Assembly: GCA_045540055.1 (NCBI GenBank) | Contig: JAZQGO010000030.1 | Location: 1 to 6,540 of the forward strand | Reading direction: 5' to 3' | Length of the DNA: 6,540 bases | From: SIG565 sp045540055 | Lineage (GTDB): Bacteria > Bacillota > Clostridia > Oscillospirales > Acutalibacteraceae | In this document: positions 1 through 5,809 of the stretch, piece by piece | Position numbering within the stretch: the stretch's first letter is position 1 | Layout of the letters: each line of letters begins with the position of its first letter | Notes under the pieces: generated by a model | Database searches by the model: none | The model's input: only the letters and a program-made list of their open reading frames with translations | What the model was told of the DNA's origin: nothing | Made by a program: the position numbers and the translations under genes

Positions 1-3
1 GTC

Positions 4-166
4 TTTTTGCTTCGCAAAAATCCACCTCCCTCATCAGATGGAGGCGGACTGCCGTATATGCGGCAGTGGGGCACACTTGCAAGTGGCAGATTATTCGATG
101 GACTTTCAGTCCAGCCAGTAACAGCGGCTTATAGCCGCAGAGCAAACTACCGGCTTAGCCGGTAGT
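4..166. repeat. Cluster of seven consecutive short stem-loops
   Basis: There is no gene here; the stretch is almost entirely small inverted repeats. In order: TTTTTGC-TTC-GCAAAAA (4-20); an imperfect CCTCC/GGAGG stem (25-44); ACTGCCG/CGGCAGT with a 6-nt loop (48-67); the palindrome CACTTGCAAGTG (74-85); TGGACT-TTC-AGTCCA (99-113); GCGGCT-TAT-AGCCGC (124-138); ACTACCGGC-TTA-GCCGGTAGT (146-166). Arms differ in sequence from one hairpin to the next, but four of the seven have 3-nt loops of TTC, TAT or TTA. On the minus strand the first hairpin contains GCGAAGC, a DNA mini-hairpin known to be exceptionally stable. The cluster lies just past the stop of the minus-strand membrane-protein gene, so it may end that transcript, but no hairpin is followed by a long T-run in that direction. 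Function unknown. Confidence 0.8.
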
Positions 167-206
167 CATGATTCATTCAATAACTGTGGGATCGGATTGT
201 TGTGTG

Positions 207-1535
207 TCAGGGGGCCGATTCTGTTTGTTGTGTTGTTTCATCTTCTATAACTGTTTTATTTTTTATGTCTGCTTCGCCTTGTTTGCTTGTTTCAGATGTT
301 TGGTTAATCTCCTGCTTTTTTTCGGATTTTGATTTCTCTTTTTTCTTGTCTATTGTTTTAACTGTATTAAACTTATGTTTCTTTAAAACTGTGTCCTGGC
401 AGGAAATTGTTTTTTGTTCTGTTAAATCAATTGTTATTTTATTGCCGTCTATGGTAGCTTTCTTTAATACCAAGAATTCACTGTTATTATAAATGACAGC
501 ATATTGTGTGTTATCTTGCTCTACAATGCTAAATTCGGTTTGATGCTTTGCGGAGGAAAAACCAGACTCCGTAAAAAGAAATATTATAAAAAATAGTATA
601 AATAAAAATGATAGAGGTAGTTTTTTTAGGTTGCTGTCAGATAAAAATTGCTTGATCCCTCCATTTATTACCTTTTCTAAGGGGAAGGGAGGCAATTTTG
701 TTTCTATTTCAGAATCGATATCTAATTCTGGGGATTCAATTTTTTTATTTATGGATATTGCTAATAAAATGTGGTTAATCAAACCGTACATTAGCATATA
801 GGATAATGTTTGGGCAACTGCGATAATTGCTGCATATAAAATTATTTTAAAGCTTAAGGGTTCGGACAGTAAGCATAAAACAAGAAAACCTATAAAGGTA
901 ATAAAAAAGCATATTATATAGCTGAAGACTAAATAAGGAAGACTTTTGTGCAAAAGATTTTTGCTTGAAACGCGTGCGTTGTCAGTACTTTGTTGATAAG
1001 ATTTTAACTTTGCTTCAAACTGACTTATGTCTTTCGAAATACTATCTATTTCATTCTTATTATCGTTTGTTTCATAAATTTTTGAAAGGCGAACTTTGGT
1101 TTTTGTTATCTGTTTTCTTCGCTGCTTTATTCGTTTGTTTACTTTTTTTGTGAGAATATTTGAATACAAAATATATTTTTTTCGCGGTTGATATGCACTA
1201 TATGTATTGCTGATAAAACTGGTCTCAAACAAAATAGCAACGGCATAGATAATTGCCGCTAAAACATAGTATATTTGGTTTGATGTATTTATAGAGATGT
1301 GAGTTATATCAACCGACCAATAGTTAAGGTACGAGTTTGTTTGTAAATAAACAGCCATATTCAACACAAAGGAAATAACGGCTACGGTTGCCGATACACA
1401 TGCTATTAAAAAACCGGTATGCTCTTTAAAATATTCATAAATGTGGTATTTATTTTTTTCTGTTCTTGCATTAGTAGTCTCGGATTGAGCGGGATCTGTA
1501 ACAACATCAACATTTTCTTTCAATTCTTCTGGCAT
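207..1535 (-). CDS. Hypothetical multi-pass membrane protein, 442 aa
   Basis: I do not recognise the family. From the chosen start, the protein has a charged 40-residue N-terminus, hydrophobic segments at about 41-64 and 87-108, a basic then polar helical stretch at 128-185 likely to form a coiled coil or cytoplasmic arm, segments at 199-223, 229-254 and 306-323, a short mixed domain at 330-390 with beta-like alternation (around YAVIYNN and FLVLKKA), and a Lys/Glu/Ser/Thr-rich tail to residue 442. Five predicted membrane segments place the N- and C-termini on opposite sides. I chose ATG at 1535 over an in-frame ATG at 1571, because AAGGGG (1546-1551) sits 10 nt before it and because the upstream ATG overlaps the promoter -10 box. 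Base composition is clearly richer in A/T than alaS, which suggests a lineage-specific or acquired gene. It is transcribed divergently from alaS and appears monocistronic here. No catalytic motif is visible. Confidence 0.8.
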   Translation of the reverse strand: MPEELKENVDVVTDPAQSETTNARTEKNKYHIYEYFKEHTGFLIACVSATVAVISFVLNMAVYLQTNSYLNYWSVDITHISINTSNQIYYVLAAIIYAVAILFETSFISNTYSAYQPRKKYILYSNILTKKVNKRIKQRRKQITKTKVRLSKIYETNDNKNEIDSISKDISQFEAKLKSYQQSTDNARVSSKNLLHKSLPYLVFSYIICFFITFIGFLVLCLLSEPLSFKIILYAAIIAVAQTLSYMLMYGLINHILLAISINKKIESPELDIDSEIETKLPPFPLEKVINGGIKQFLSDSNLKKLPLSFLFILFFIIFLFTESGFSSAKHQTEFSIVEQDNTQYAVIYNNSEFLVLKKATIDGNKITIDLTEQKTISCQDTVLKKHKFNTVKTIDKKKEKSKSEKKQEINQTSETSKQGEADIKNKTVIEDETTQQTESAP

Positions 1536-1545
1536 TTTACTTGTT

Positions 1546-1551
1546 CCCCTT
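1546..1551 (-). promoter_or_regulatory. Ribosome binding site deciding the membrane-protein start
   Basis: The minus strand reads AAGGGG, 10 nt before ATG at 1533-1535. The alternative ATG at 1569-1571 has only A/T-rich sequence before it and no purine-rich ribosome site. This supports the shorter, 442-residue protein. Confidence 0.7.
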
Positions 1552-1569
1552 ACATTATTGTCATAGTAC

Positions 1570-1597
1570 ATTATATCATTTTTGTAAAAATTTGCAA
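1570..1597 (-). promoter_or_regulatory. Sigma-A-type promoter for the membrane-protein gene
   Basis: On the minus strand a -35 box TTGCAA (1592-1597) is separated by 16 nt from a perfect -10 box TATAAT (1570-1575). Transcription would start near 1563, about 28 nt before the start codon at 1535. The ATG at 1569-1571 overlaps the -10 box and so would lie outside the transcript. Confidence 0.65.
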
Positions 1598-1616
1598 TAA
1601 ATCTCGAATAATATCC

Positions 1617-1644
1617 AATTTAATAAGACAGTTTAAATTTCGTT
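1617..1644 (+). repeat. 28-bp direct repeat, left copy flanking the IS
   Basis: This 28-bp A/T-rich segment is identical to 2727-2754 and abuts the left terminal inverted repeat. It is quasi-palindromic, with AATTTAA and TTAAATT arms around a TAAGACAGT centre. The outermost base on each side (A 1617, T 1644) could belong to the element ends instead, which would leave a 26-bp repeat. Direct repeats at the ends of an IS are normally target-site duplications, but 26-28 bp is longer than usual for IS481 elements. Confidence 0.85.
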
Positions 1645-1669
1645 GTAGGTTTGTCAATGATGTGTTACA
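1645..1669 (+). repeat. Left terminal inverted repeat of the IS
   Basis: It begins GTAGGTTT, identical to the right end, then diverges for a few bases, and ends in TGTTACA (1663-1669), which mirrors TGTAACA (2702-2708) at the right end. Overall 19 of 25 positions match. The transposase reading frame stops 3 bp inside it, as is normal for compact IS elements. Confidence 0.8.
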
Positions 1670-1672
1670 AAA

Positions 1673-2611
1673 TTAGAAAACTTCGCCGTTAATAAGAAAA
1701 GCCTTTAAATAATCAGCAGGAGATTTCCAATTAAGAGGACGCATAGGAAAATTATTGTATCTTCTGTTGTGAACAGAAAGTTGCTTTTTAAAATCTTCAA
1801 ATGAATAAAAAGAATGTGTGGCATAAAAATATTAGTTATCTTTACGATGAGAACGTTCAACCTTTCCGTTGTGTCTTGGTGTGTACGGAGCAATAAGCTT
1901 ATGTCTTATGCCACACTGTTCGAGCGTACGCTCGAACAGTGTGGGCGTCGGCTTTTGTGTGTTGCCTAATCGCTTTGTAAATTCCATACCATTATCTGTT
2001 TGAACACATTCTATCTTGAAGGGAAATTTCTCTATTAAATGCTTTAAAAACTGTGCTGATGAGTATGAACTATGCTCCTCAAATGCCTCTAAATAGCGAA
2101 ATCTTGAGTACTCATCAATAGCGGTGTATTGGTAAAACTTTTGTCCTTTTGCTTCGCCCACTATACAAGATTCGGGCACAAATTTTACATCTATTTGCAC
2201 TCTTTGACCGGGATACTGCATTTGCTCATAAGGCTTTGGTATATATTTGGGATTAGGCGGTTTTACCGCCATTTGACCTTGTTTTCGTAAAAGTCGGTAT
2301 AATCCCGTTACAGAGCGTGTATATCCTCTTTGACGGAGTTTTACCCAAAACACTACTAATCCAGCATTCATATTGCGTTTTCGCATATCTGCTATTAGTT
2401 TTAATTCTTCGGATGTATGCTCGTTAGGATGGTGATGTGGTCGGTGTGACTTATCTGCTAATGATTGCAAGGTTCCGTCATATCTTTTCCGCCAACGGTA
2501 AACATATTGCCGGTTGGTTTTGTATCTGATTGCAGCTTTTGTTACACCATATTTCAAAGAATATTTAATTAAGGCTTGACGATACAGCATTGTTTGTGTT
2601 ACAGTTTTCAT
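1673..2611 (-). pseudogene. IS481-family DDE transposase, broken by one internal stop
   Basis: From ATG at 2611 the frame runs 259 codons, meets TAA at 1832-1834, then continues in the same frame for 52 more codons to a natural TAA at 1673-1675. The continuation (YFYATHSFYSFEDF...NNFPMRPLNWKSP) is the expected C-terminal end of this family, so the full product would be 312 residues. A single G-to-T change (GAA to TAA) after HRKDN explains the break; there is no frameshift. The N-terminus carries a helix-turn-helix (about 15-45) and the LADKSHRPHHHP linker. The rve core holds D141 (QIDVKF), D206 (QTDNGMEF) and E252 (HNGKVERSH), so all three catalytic acids lie before the stop. The truncated protein would lack the last 53 positions of the core's C-terminal part. 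The ribosome site AGGAGG (2626-2631) is 14 nt from ATG, longer than usual, but an in-frame TAA just upstream excludes a longer product. Confidence 0.9.
1911..1944. repeat. 34-bp perfect palindrome inside the transposase gene
   Basis: CCACACTGTTCGAGCGT is followed directly by its exact reverse complement, giving 17-bp arms with no spacer. It encodes part of the PTLFERTLEQCG segment between the second Asp and the catalytic Glu. The reading frame is intact through it, so it has not damaged the protein. Confidence 0.9.
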
Positions 2612-2682
2612 GGCGAATGGTTAATCCTCCTGTCTGTTTTGTCTCAGCAACTTAACTGTAACACAGGATTTTCCATTCGTCA
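2611..2682 (-). promoter_or_regulatory. Leader stem-loop masking the transposase ribosome site
   Basis: On the minus strand, TGACGAATGG (2673-2682) pairs with CCATTCGCCA (2611-2620; 9 of 10 bases), which reaches the first base of the start codon. Inside this, AATCC/GGATT (2666-2670 with 2623-2627) or TCCTGT/ACAGGA (2663-2668 with 2628-2633) would pair across the AGGAGG ribosome site at 2626-2631. A transcript that includes the whole leader could therefore fold with both the ribosome site and the start region buried. Confidence 0.55.
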
Positions 2683-2701
2683 CTTATTTTTTATTGCCAA
2701 C

Positions 2702-2726
2702 TGTAACATATCTATTGTAAACCTAC
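2702..2726 (-). repeat. Right terminal inverted repeat of the IS
   Basis: Read from the outside in, it starts GTAGGTTT like the left end and ends TGTTACA, matching 19 of 25 bases. The decamer AACTGTAACA overlapping it (2699-2708) recurs further inside at 2654-2663, possibly as a second transposase contact site. Confidence 0.8.
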
Positions 2727-2754
2727 AATTTAATAAGACAGTTTAAATTTCGTT
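2727..2754 (+). repeat. 28-bp direct repeat, right copy flanking the IS
   Basis: It is identical to 1617-1644 and abuts the right terminal inverted repeat. Its last base is 3 nt before the alaS -35 box, so it occupies the position of an upstream promoter element for alaS. Confidence 0.85.
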
Positions 2755-2757
2755 TTA

Positions 2758-2786
2758 TTGACAAAAAATGGTGATTATTATATAAT
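2758..2786 (+). promoter_or_regulatory. Consensus sigma-A promoter of the alaS operon
   Basis: TTGACA (2758-2763) and TATAAT (2781-2786) are both perfect, with the optimal 17-nt spacer. The predicted start near 2793 gives a leader of only about 34 nt before alaS. This is too short for a T-box riboswitch, which controls many aminoacyl-tRNA synthetase genes in Firmicutes. Confidence 0.85.
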
Positions 2787-2826
2787 AGTTATGTATGTAT
2801 TTTTACTTTAAAAGGAAGTTTTACTA

Positions 2827-5451
2827 ATGGAATGGATGTCACTTAATACATTAAGAGAAAAATATCTGTCATTCTTTGAGTCAAAGGGTCATTTGCGCCT
2901 CGGCAGCTTTTCACTTGTGCCGCAGGGTGATAAGTCACTCTTACTTATAAACTCGGGCATGGCACCGATGAAAAAATATTTTACGGGTGAAGTAACACCC
3001 CCTTCAAAAAGGGTTACCACCTGCCAGAAGTGTATCAGAACGCCCGACCTTGAGCGTGTTGGTCATACCGCACGTCACGGCACATATTTTGAGATGCTGG
3101 GTAACTTCTCATTCGGTGACTACTTTAAAAACGAGGCTATTGAATGGGCTTGGGAGTTTTTGACTAAAACTCTCGAAATACCGAGCGAGCTTCTTTGGCC
3201 CTCTATTTACGAAGAGGACGACGAGGCGTATGCTATCTGGCGTGATAAAATCGGCGTACCTGAAGAGCATATCGTAAGACTTGGCAAGGCCGATAATTTC
3301 TGGGAGCATGGCACAGGCCCCTGTGGCCCGTGTAGTGAGATTTATTTTGACCGCGGCATAAAGTACGGCTGTGGCTCACCCGACTGTAAGCCTGGCTGTG
3401 ACTGTGACAGATATATGGAAATCTGGAACAACGTTTTCTCACAATTTAATAATATGGGTGATGGCACCTATACCGAGCTTGAGCATAAGAATATTGATAC
3501 GGGCATGGGTCTTGAGCGTCTTGCCTGTGTAATGCAGGATGTTGACAATATGTTCGAGGTTGACACCATTCGTAAAATTCTTGATAAGGTTTGCGAAATT
3601 TCGAGCAAAACCTACGGAAGCGATAAGGCGACCGATATTTCAATTCGTGCCATTACCGACCACGCGCGTGCCGCAACCTTTATGATAAGCGACGGTATTA
3701 TTCCATCAAACGAGGGCAGAGGCTACGTTCTTCGCAGAATTATTCGTCGTGCCGTTCGTCACGGTAAGCTTATCGGCATTAACCGTTCATTCTTTATGGA
3801 GCTTTGCAACACCGTAATTGAGGAAAATAAGACGGGTTACCCCGAGCTTATTGAAAAAAAGGAACTTATTACCAAGGTTATAACAAATGAAGAGGCGGCA
3901 TTCAATAAGACCATTGATCAGGGACTTAGTATGCTTGAGGGTCTGACCGCAAACGGCAAAACCCTTTCGGGTGAGGATGCCTTTAAGCTTTATGACACAT
4001 ACGGCTTCCCGATAGATTTAACCAAGGATATTCTTGCCGAAAAGGGTATGACACTCGACGAGGATAGATTTAAGGAGCTTATGAATGAGCAACGCCAAAA
4101 GGCAAGAAATGCCCGTAAATCGTCCGACGGTGAAAGCTGGAAGAGTGATGGCGTTGCATTTGAAAACGTGGCTGTAACCGAATTTTTGGGTTATTCAGAG
4201 AATAGTGCTACCGCTACTGTTATTGATATCGTAAACGAGGGCGAACACGTTGCCGTTGCAAACGAGGGCGACAGTGTAATTATCGTGCTTGACAAGACAC
4301 CCTTCTATGCCGAGTCGGGTGGTCAGGTTGGCGATACGGGTTGTATTTGTACCGACTCTTCAAAATCAGAGGTTGTTGATACCAAGAAGACAACAGACGG
4401 TATTTTCACACACTACGCAAAGGTTGTAAGCGGCAGTATCTCGGTTGGTGATACCGTTACCGCTTCTATTGATATCGGCAGACGCTCGGCTATTCGCAGA
4501 AATCACACTGCGGCGCATCTTTTGCAAGCGGCACTTCGCGAGACACTGGGCAACCATGTAGAGCAGGCGGGTAGTATGGTGAACGACAGCGTTGTACGTT
4601 TCGACTTCACACACTTTTCATCACTTACTGCCGAGGAAATAGAAAAGGTTGAAAATATAGTTAACACCAATATCTTTGATGCAATAATTGTTGAAAACAA
4701 AGAAATGCCCATTGAAGAGGCTAAAAAGCTTGGCGCAATGGCATTGTTTGGCGAAAAATACGGTGATACCGTACGCGTTGTTAAGGCGGCCGACAAATCG
4801 GTTGAATTCTGCGGCGGTACACACGTAGATAACACCGGCAAGATAGGTATGTTTAAGATTGTATCCGAGTCGAGTGTTGCGGCAGGTGTTCGTCGTATTG
4901 AGGCGGTTACCGGATTTAATGTATTAAAGCTAATTAATGAAAAGCAGGCGCTCATTAACGAAACAGCGGCTACTCTTAAGGTTGGCAACGCTAACGAAAT
5001 CGCTACCCGAGCCGCCGCAGTTATGGGTGAACTTAAGGACACTCAAAAGGCTGCCCAAGCCCTTGAGGCAAAAATTGCATCGGGCAAATTGACCGATATT
5101 TTAAACAGCGCTGAAAATATAGGCGACATCACAGTTATCAGCACAGTGGTAGAAAATTCCTCGGCTGATGAAATACGCTCTATGTGTGAGAATTTAAAGG
5201 CACAAAACGACAATATGGTTGTTGTTTTAGCGGCTGTGGGCGAAAAGATTACCTTCTGTGCGGCGGCAGGCAAAAAGGCTATAGCCGCAGGTATACACGC
5301 CGGTAATCTTGTGCGCGAGGTTGCAAAGATGGCAGGCGGTAACGGTGGCGGTAAGCCCGATATGGCTATGGCAGGCGGCAAGGACGCTTCACAGGTAAGC
5401 GCCGCTATTGCTAAGACACCCGAGCTTGTTAAGGCACAGTTAGGAGAATAA
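2827..5451 (+). CDS. alaS: Alanyl-tRNA synthetase
   Basis: This cytoplasmic class II enzyme attaches alanine to tRNA-Ala by way of alanyl-AMP and clears mischarged Ser- or Gly-tRNA-Ala. At 874 residues it has the usual bacterial length and all domains. The catalytic domain (about 1-240) shows motif 2 around R83 (ARHGTYFEMLGNFSFGDY) and motif 3 at 224-231 (DTGMGLER). A Cys-rich insert (C182, C187, C191, C193), typical of clostridial homologues, lies between them. The tRNA-recognition region follows, with SNEGRGYVLRRIIRRAVRHG near 300. The editing domain has the metal-site residues H560/H564 (HTAAH) and C662/H666 (CGGTH). The C-terminal C-Ala/DHHA1 domain ends with the glycine-rich loop at 837-842. 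ATG at 2827 is preceded by AAAGGAAG (2811-2818) at 8 nt, and N-terminal alignment to the family supports it. It is the first gene of an operon with the HIT and PRTase genes. No defects are seen. Confidence 0.98.
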   Translation: MEWMSLNTLREKYLSFFESKGHLRLGSFSLVPQGDKSLLLINSGMAPMKKYFTGEVTPPSKRVTTCQKCIRTPDLERVGHTARHGTYFEMLGNFSFGDYFKNEAIEWAWEFLTKTLEIPSELLWPSIYEEDDEAYAIWRDKIGVPEEHIVRLGKADNFWEHGTGPCGPCSEIYFDRGIKYGCGSPDCKPGCDCDRYMEIWNNVFSQFNNMGDGTYTELEHKNIDTGMGLERLACVMQDVDNMFEVDTIRKILDKVCEISSKTYGSDKATDISIRAITDHARAATFMISDGIIPSNEGRGYVLRRIIRRAVRHGKLIGINRSFFMELCNTVIEENKTGYPELIEKKELITKVITNEEAAFNKTIDQGLSMLEGLTANGKTLSGEDAFKLYDTYGFPIDLTKDILAEKGMTLDEDRFKELMNEQRQKARNARKSSDGESWKSDGVAFENVAVTEFLGYSENSATATVIDIVNEGEHVAVANEGDSVIIVLDKTPFYAESGGQVGDTGCICTDSSKSEVVDTKKTTDGIFTHYAKVVSGSISVGDTVTASIDIGRRSAIRRNHTAAHLLQAALRETLGNHVEQAGSMVNDSVVRFDFTHFSSLTAEEIEKVENIVNTNIFDAIIVENKEMPIEEAKKLGAMALFGEKYGDTVRVVKAADKSVEFCGGTHVDNTGKIGMFKIVSESSVAAGVRRIEAVTGFNVLKLINEKQALINETAATLKVGNANEIATRAAAVMGELKDTQKAAQALEAKIASGKLTDILNSAENIGDITVISTVVENSSADEIRSMCENLKAQNDNMVVVLAAVGEKITFCAAAGKKAIAAGIHAGNLVREVAKMAGGNGGGKPDMAMAGGKDASQVSAAIAKTPELVKAQLGE

Positions 5452-5453
5452 TT

Positions 5454-5792
5454 ATGGATTGTTTGTTTTGTAAAATAGCGGCAGGTGAGATACCCTCAAC
5501 CAAAATATATGAGGATGAGTATGTTTACGCCTTTGCCGATATTGACCCTCAAGCACCTTTTCACGCTATAGTTATACCGAGAGAGCATATAACTTCAGCC
5601 GATATGATAAATGAAGGCAACAGTATTTTAATTGCCAAGGTTTTCAAAGCGATTGCCAAAATATCAAAACAGGAAAACCTGAAAGATGGATATCGTGTGG
5701 TTAATAACTGCGGAAAAGACGGCGGACAGACGGTTGGCCACATTCATTTTCATCTGCTTGCACGTCGTAATCTGCAGTGGCCACCCGGTTAA
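5454..5792 (+). CDS. HIT-family (HinT-like) nucleotide hydrolase/phosphoramidase
   Basis: The protein has 112 residues, the normal length for a single-domain HIT protein. The histidine triad is HIHFH at H96, H98 and H100; in the family the middle histidine (here H98) is the nucleophile attacking the alpha-phosphate of AMP conjugates. The C-terminus ends WPPG, a signature of the Hint branch, which hydrolyses AMP-lysine, AMP-NH2 and aminoacyl-adenylates. An N-terminal CLFC (C3, C6) is the zinc-binding pair seen in many bacterial HIT proteins. ATG at 5454 lies only 2 nt after the alaS stop, with AGGAGA (5442-5447) inside the end of alaS, so the two genes are co-transcribed and probably translationally coupled. 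The true substrate in this organism is unknown; clearing stray aminoacyl-AMP near a tRNA synthetase is a plausible inference. Confidence 0.93.
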   Translation: MDCLFCKIAAGEIPSTKIYEDEYVYAFADIDPQAPFHAIVIPREHITSADMINEGNSILIAKVFKAIAKISKQENLKDGYRVVNNCGKDGGQTVGHIHFHLLARRNLQWPPG

Positions 5793-5796
5793 TAAT

Positions 5797-5802
5797 AGGA
5801 GG
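5797..5802 (+). promoter_or_regulatory. Ribosome binding site deciding the PRTase start
   Basis: A perfect AGGAGG lies 7 nt before ATG at 5810. An in-frame ATG at 5777 would begin inside the HIT gene, lacks such a site and would add 11 residues unlike the family N-terminus. Confidence 0.85.
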
Positions 5803-5809
5803 AATAGAT

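Larger units (their letters stand above)
1645..2726 (-). mobile_element. IS481-type insertion sequence with a disabled transposase
   Basis: The element is about 1.08 kb and carries one gene, a DDE transposase on the minus strand with the HTH plus integrase-core arrangement of the IS481 family. Its ends are imperfect inverted repeats (1645-1669 and 2702-2726, 19 of 25 bases matching). With the adjoining T 1644 and A 2727, the ends read 5'-TGTAGG, the TGT...ACA form common in this group. A perfect 28-bp direct repeat flanks it. The element lies between the divergent promoters of the membrane-protein gene and alaS, and does not interrupt either. The transposase carries an internal stop, so this copy is probably not autonomous, although an intact copy elsewhere could move it in trans. 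Exact ends are inferred from the repeats and could shift by a base. Confidence 0.85.

Noticed and set aside
4..166. CRISPR array or tRNA cluster at the window start
   Set aside because: The hairpin arms do not repeat in sequence, there are no regular spacers, and no cloverleaf or CCA end is visible.
202..492. Plus-strand open frame of 96 codons
   Set aside because: It lies opposite the membrane-protein gene, has Cys/Phe/Ser-rich composition typical of an antisense shadow and no ribosome site.
1673..1834. Frameshift as the cause of the early transposase stop
   Set aside because: The conserved C-terminus resumes in the same frame directly after TAA, so a single base change is enough.
1705..1893. 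Minus-strand open frame of 62 codons at the transposase end
   Set aside because: It is in a different frame from the real transposase continuation, which reads FYATHSFYSFEDF in the original frame.
2787..2826. T-box riboswitch before alaS
   Set aside because: Only about 34 nt lie between the predicted transcription start and the start codon.
4366..5381. Minus-strand open frames of 82, 179, 67 and 112 codons opposite alaS
   Set aside because: They are shadows of the well-supported alaS frame; no ribosome sites and low-complexity Ala/Ser/Thr-rich translations.
5777..5809. Upstream ATG start for the PRTase overlapping the HIT gene
   Set aside because: It has no suitable ribosome site, while AGGAGG is ideally placed for ATG at 5810 and the family N-terminus fits that start.
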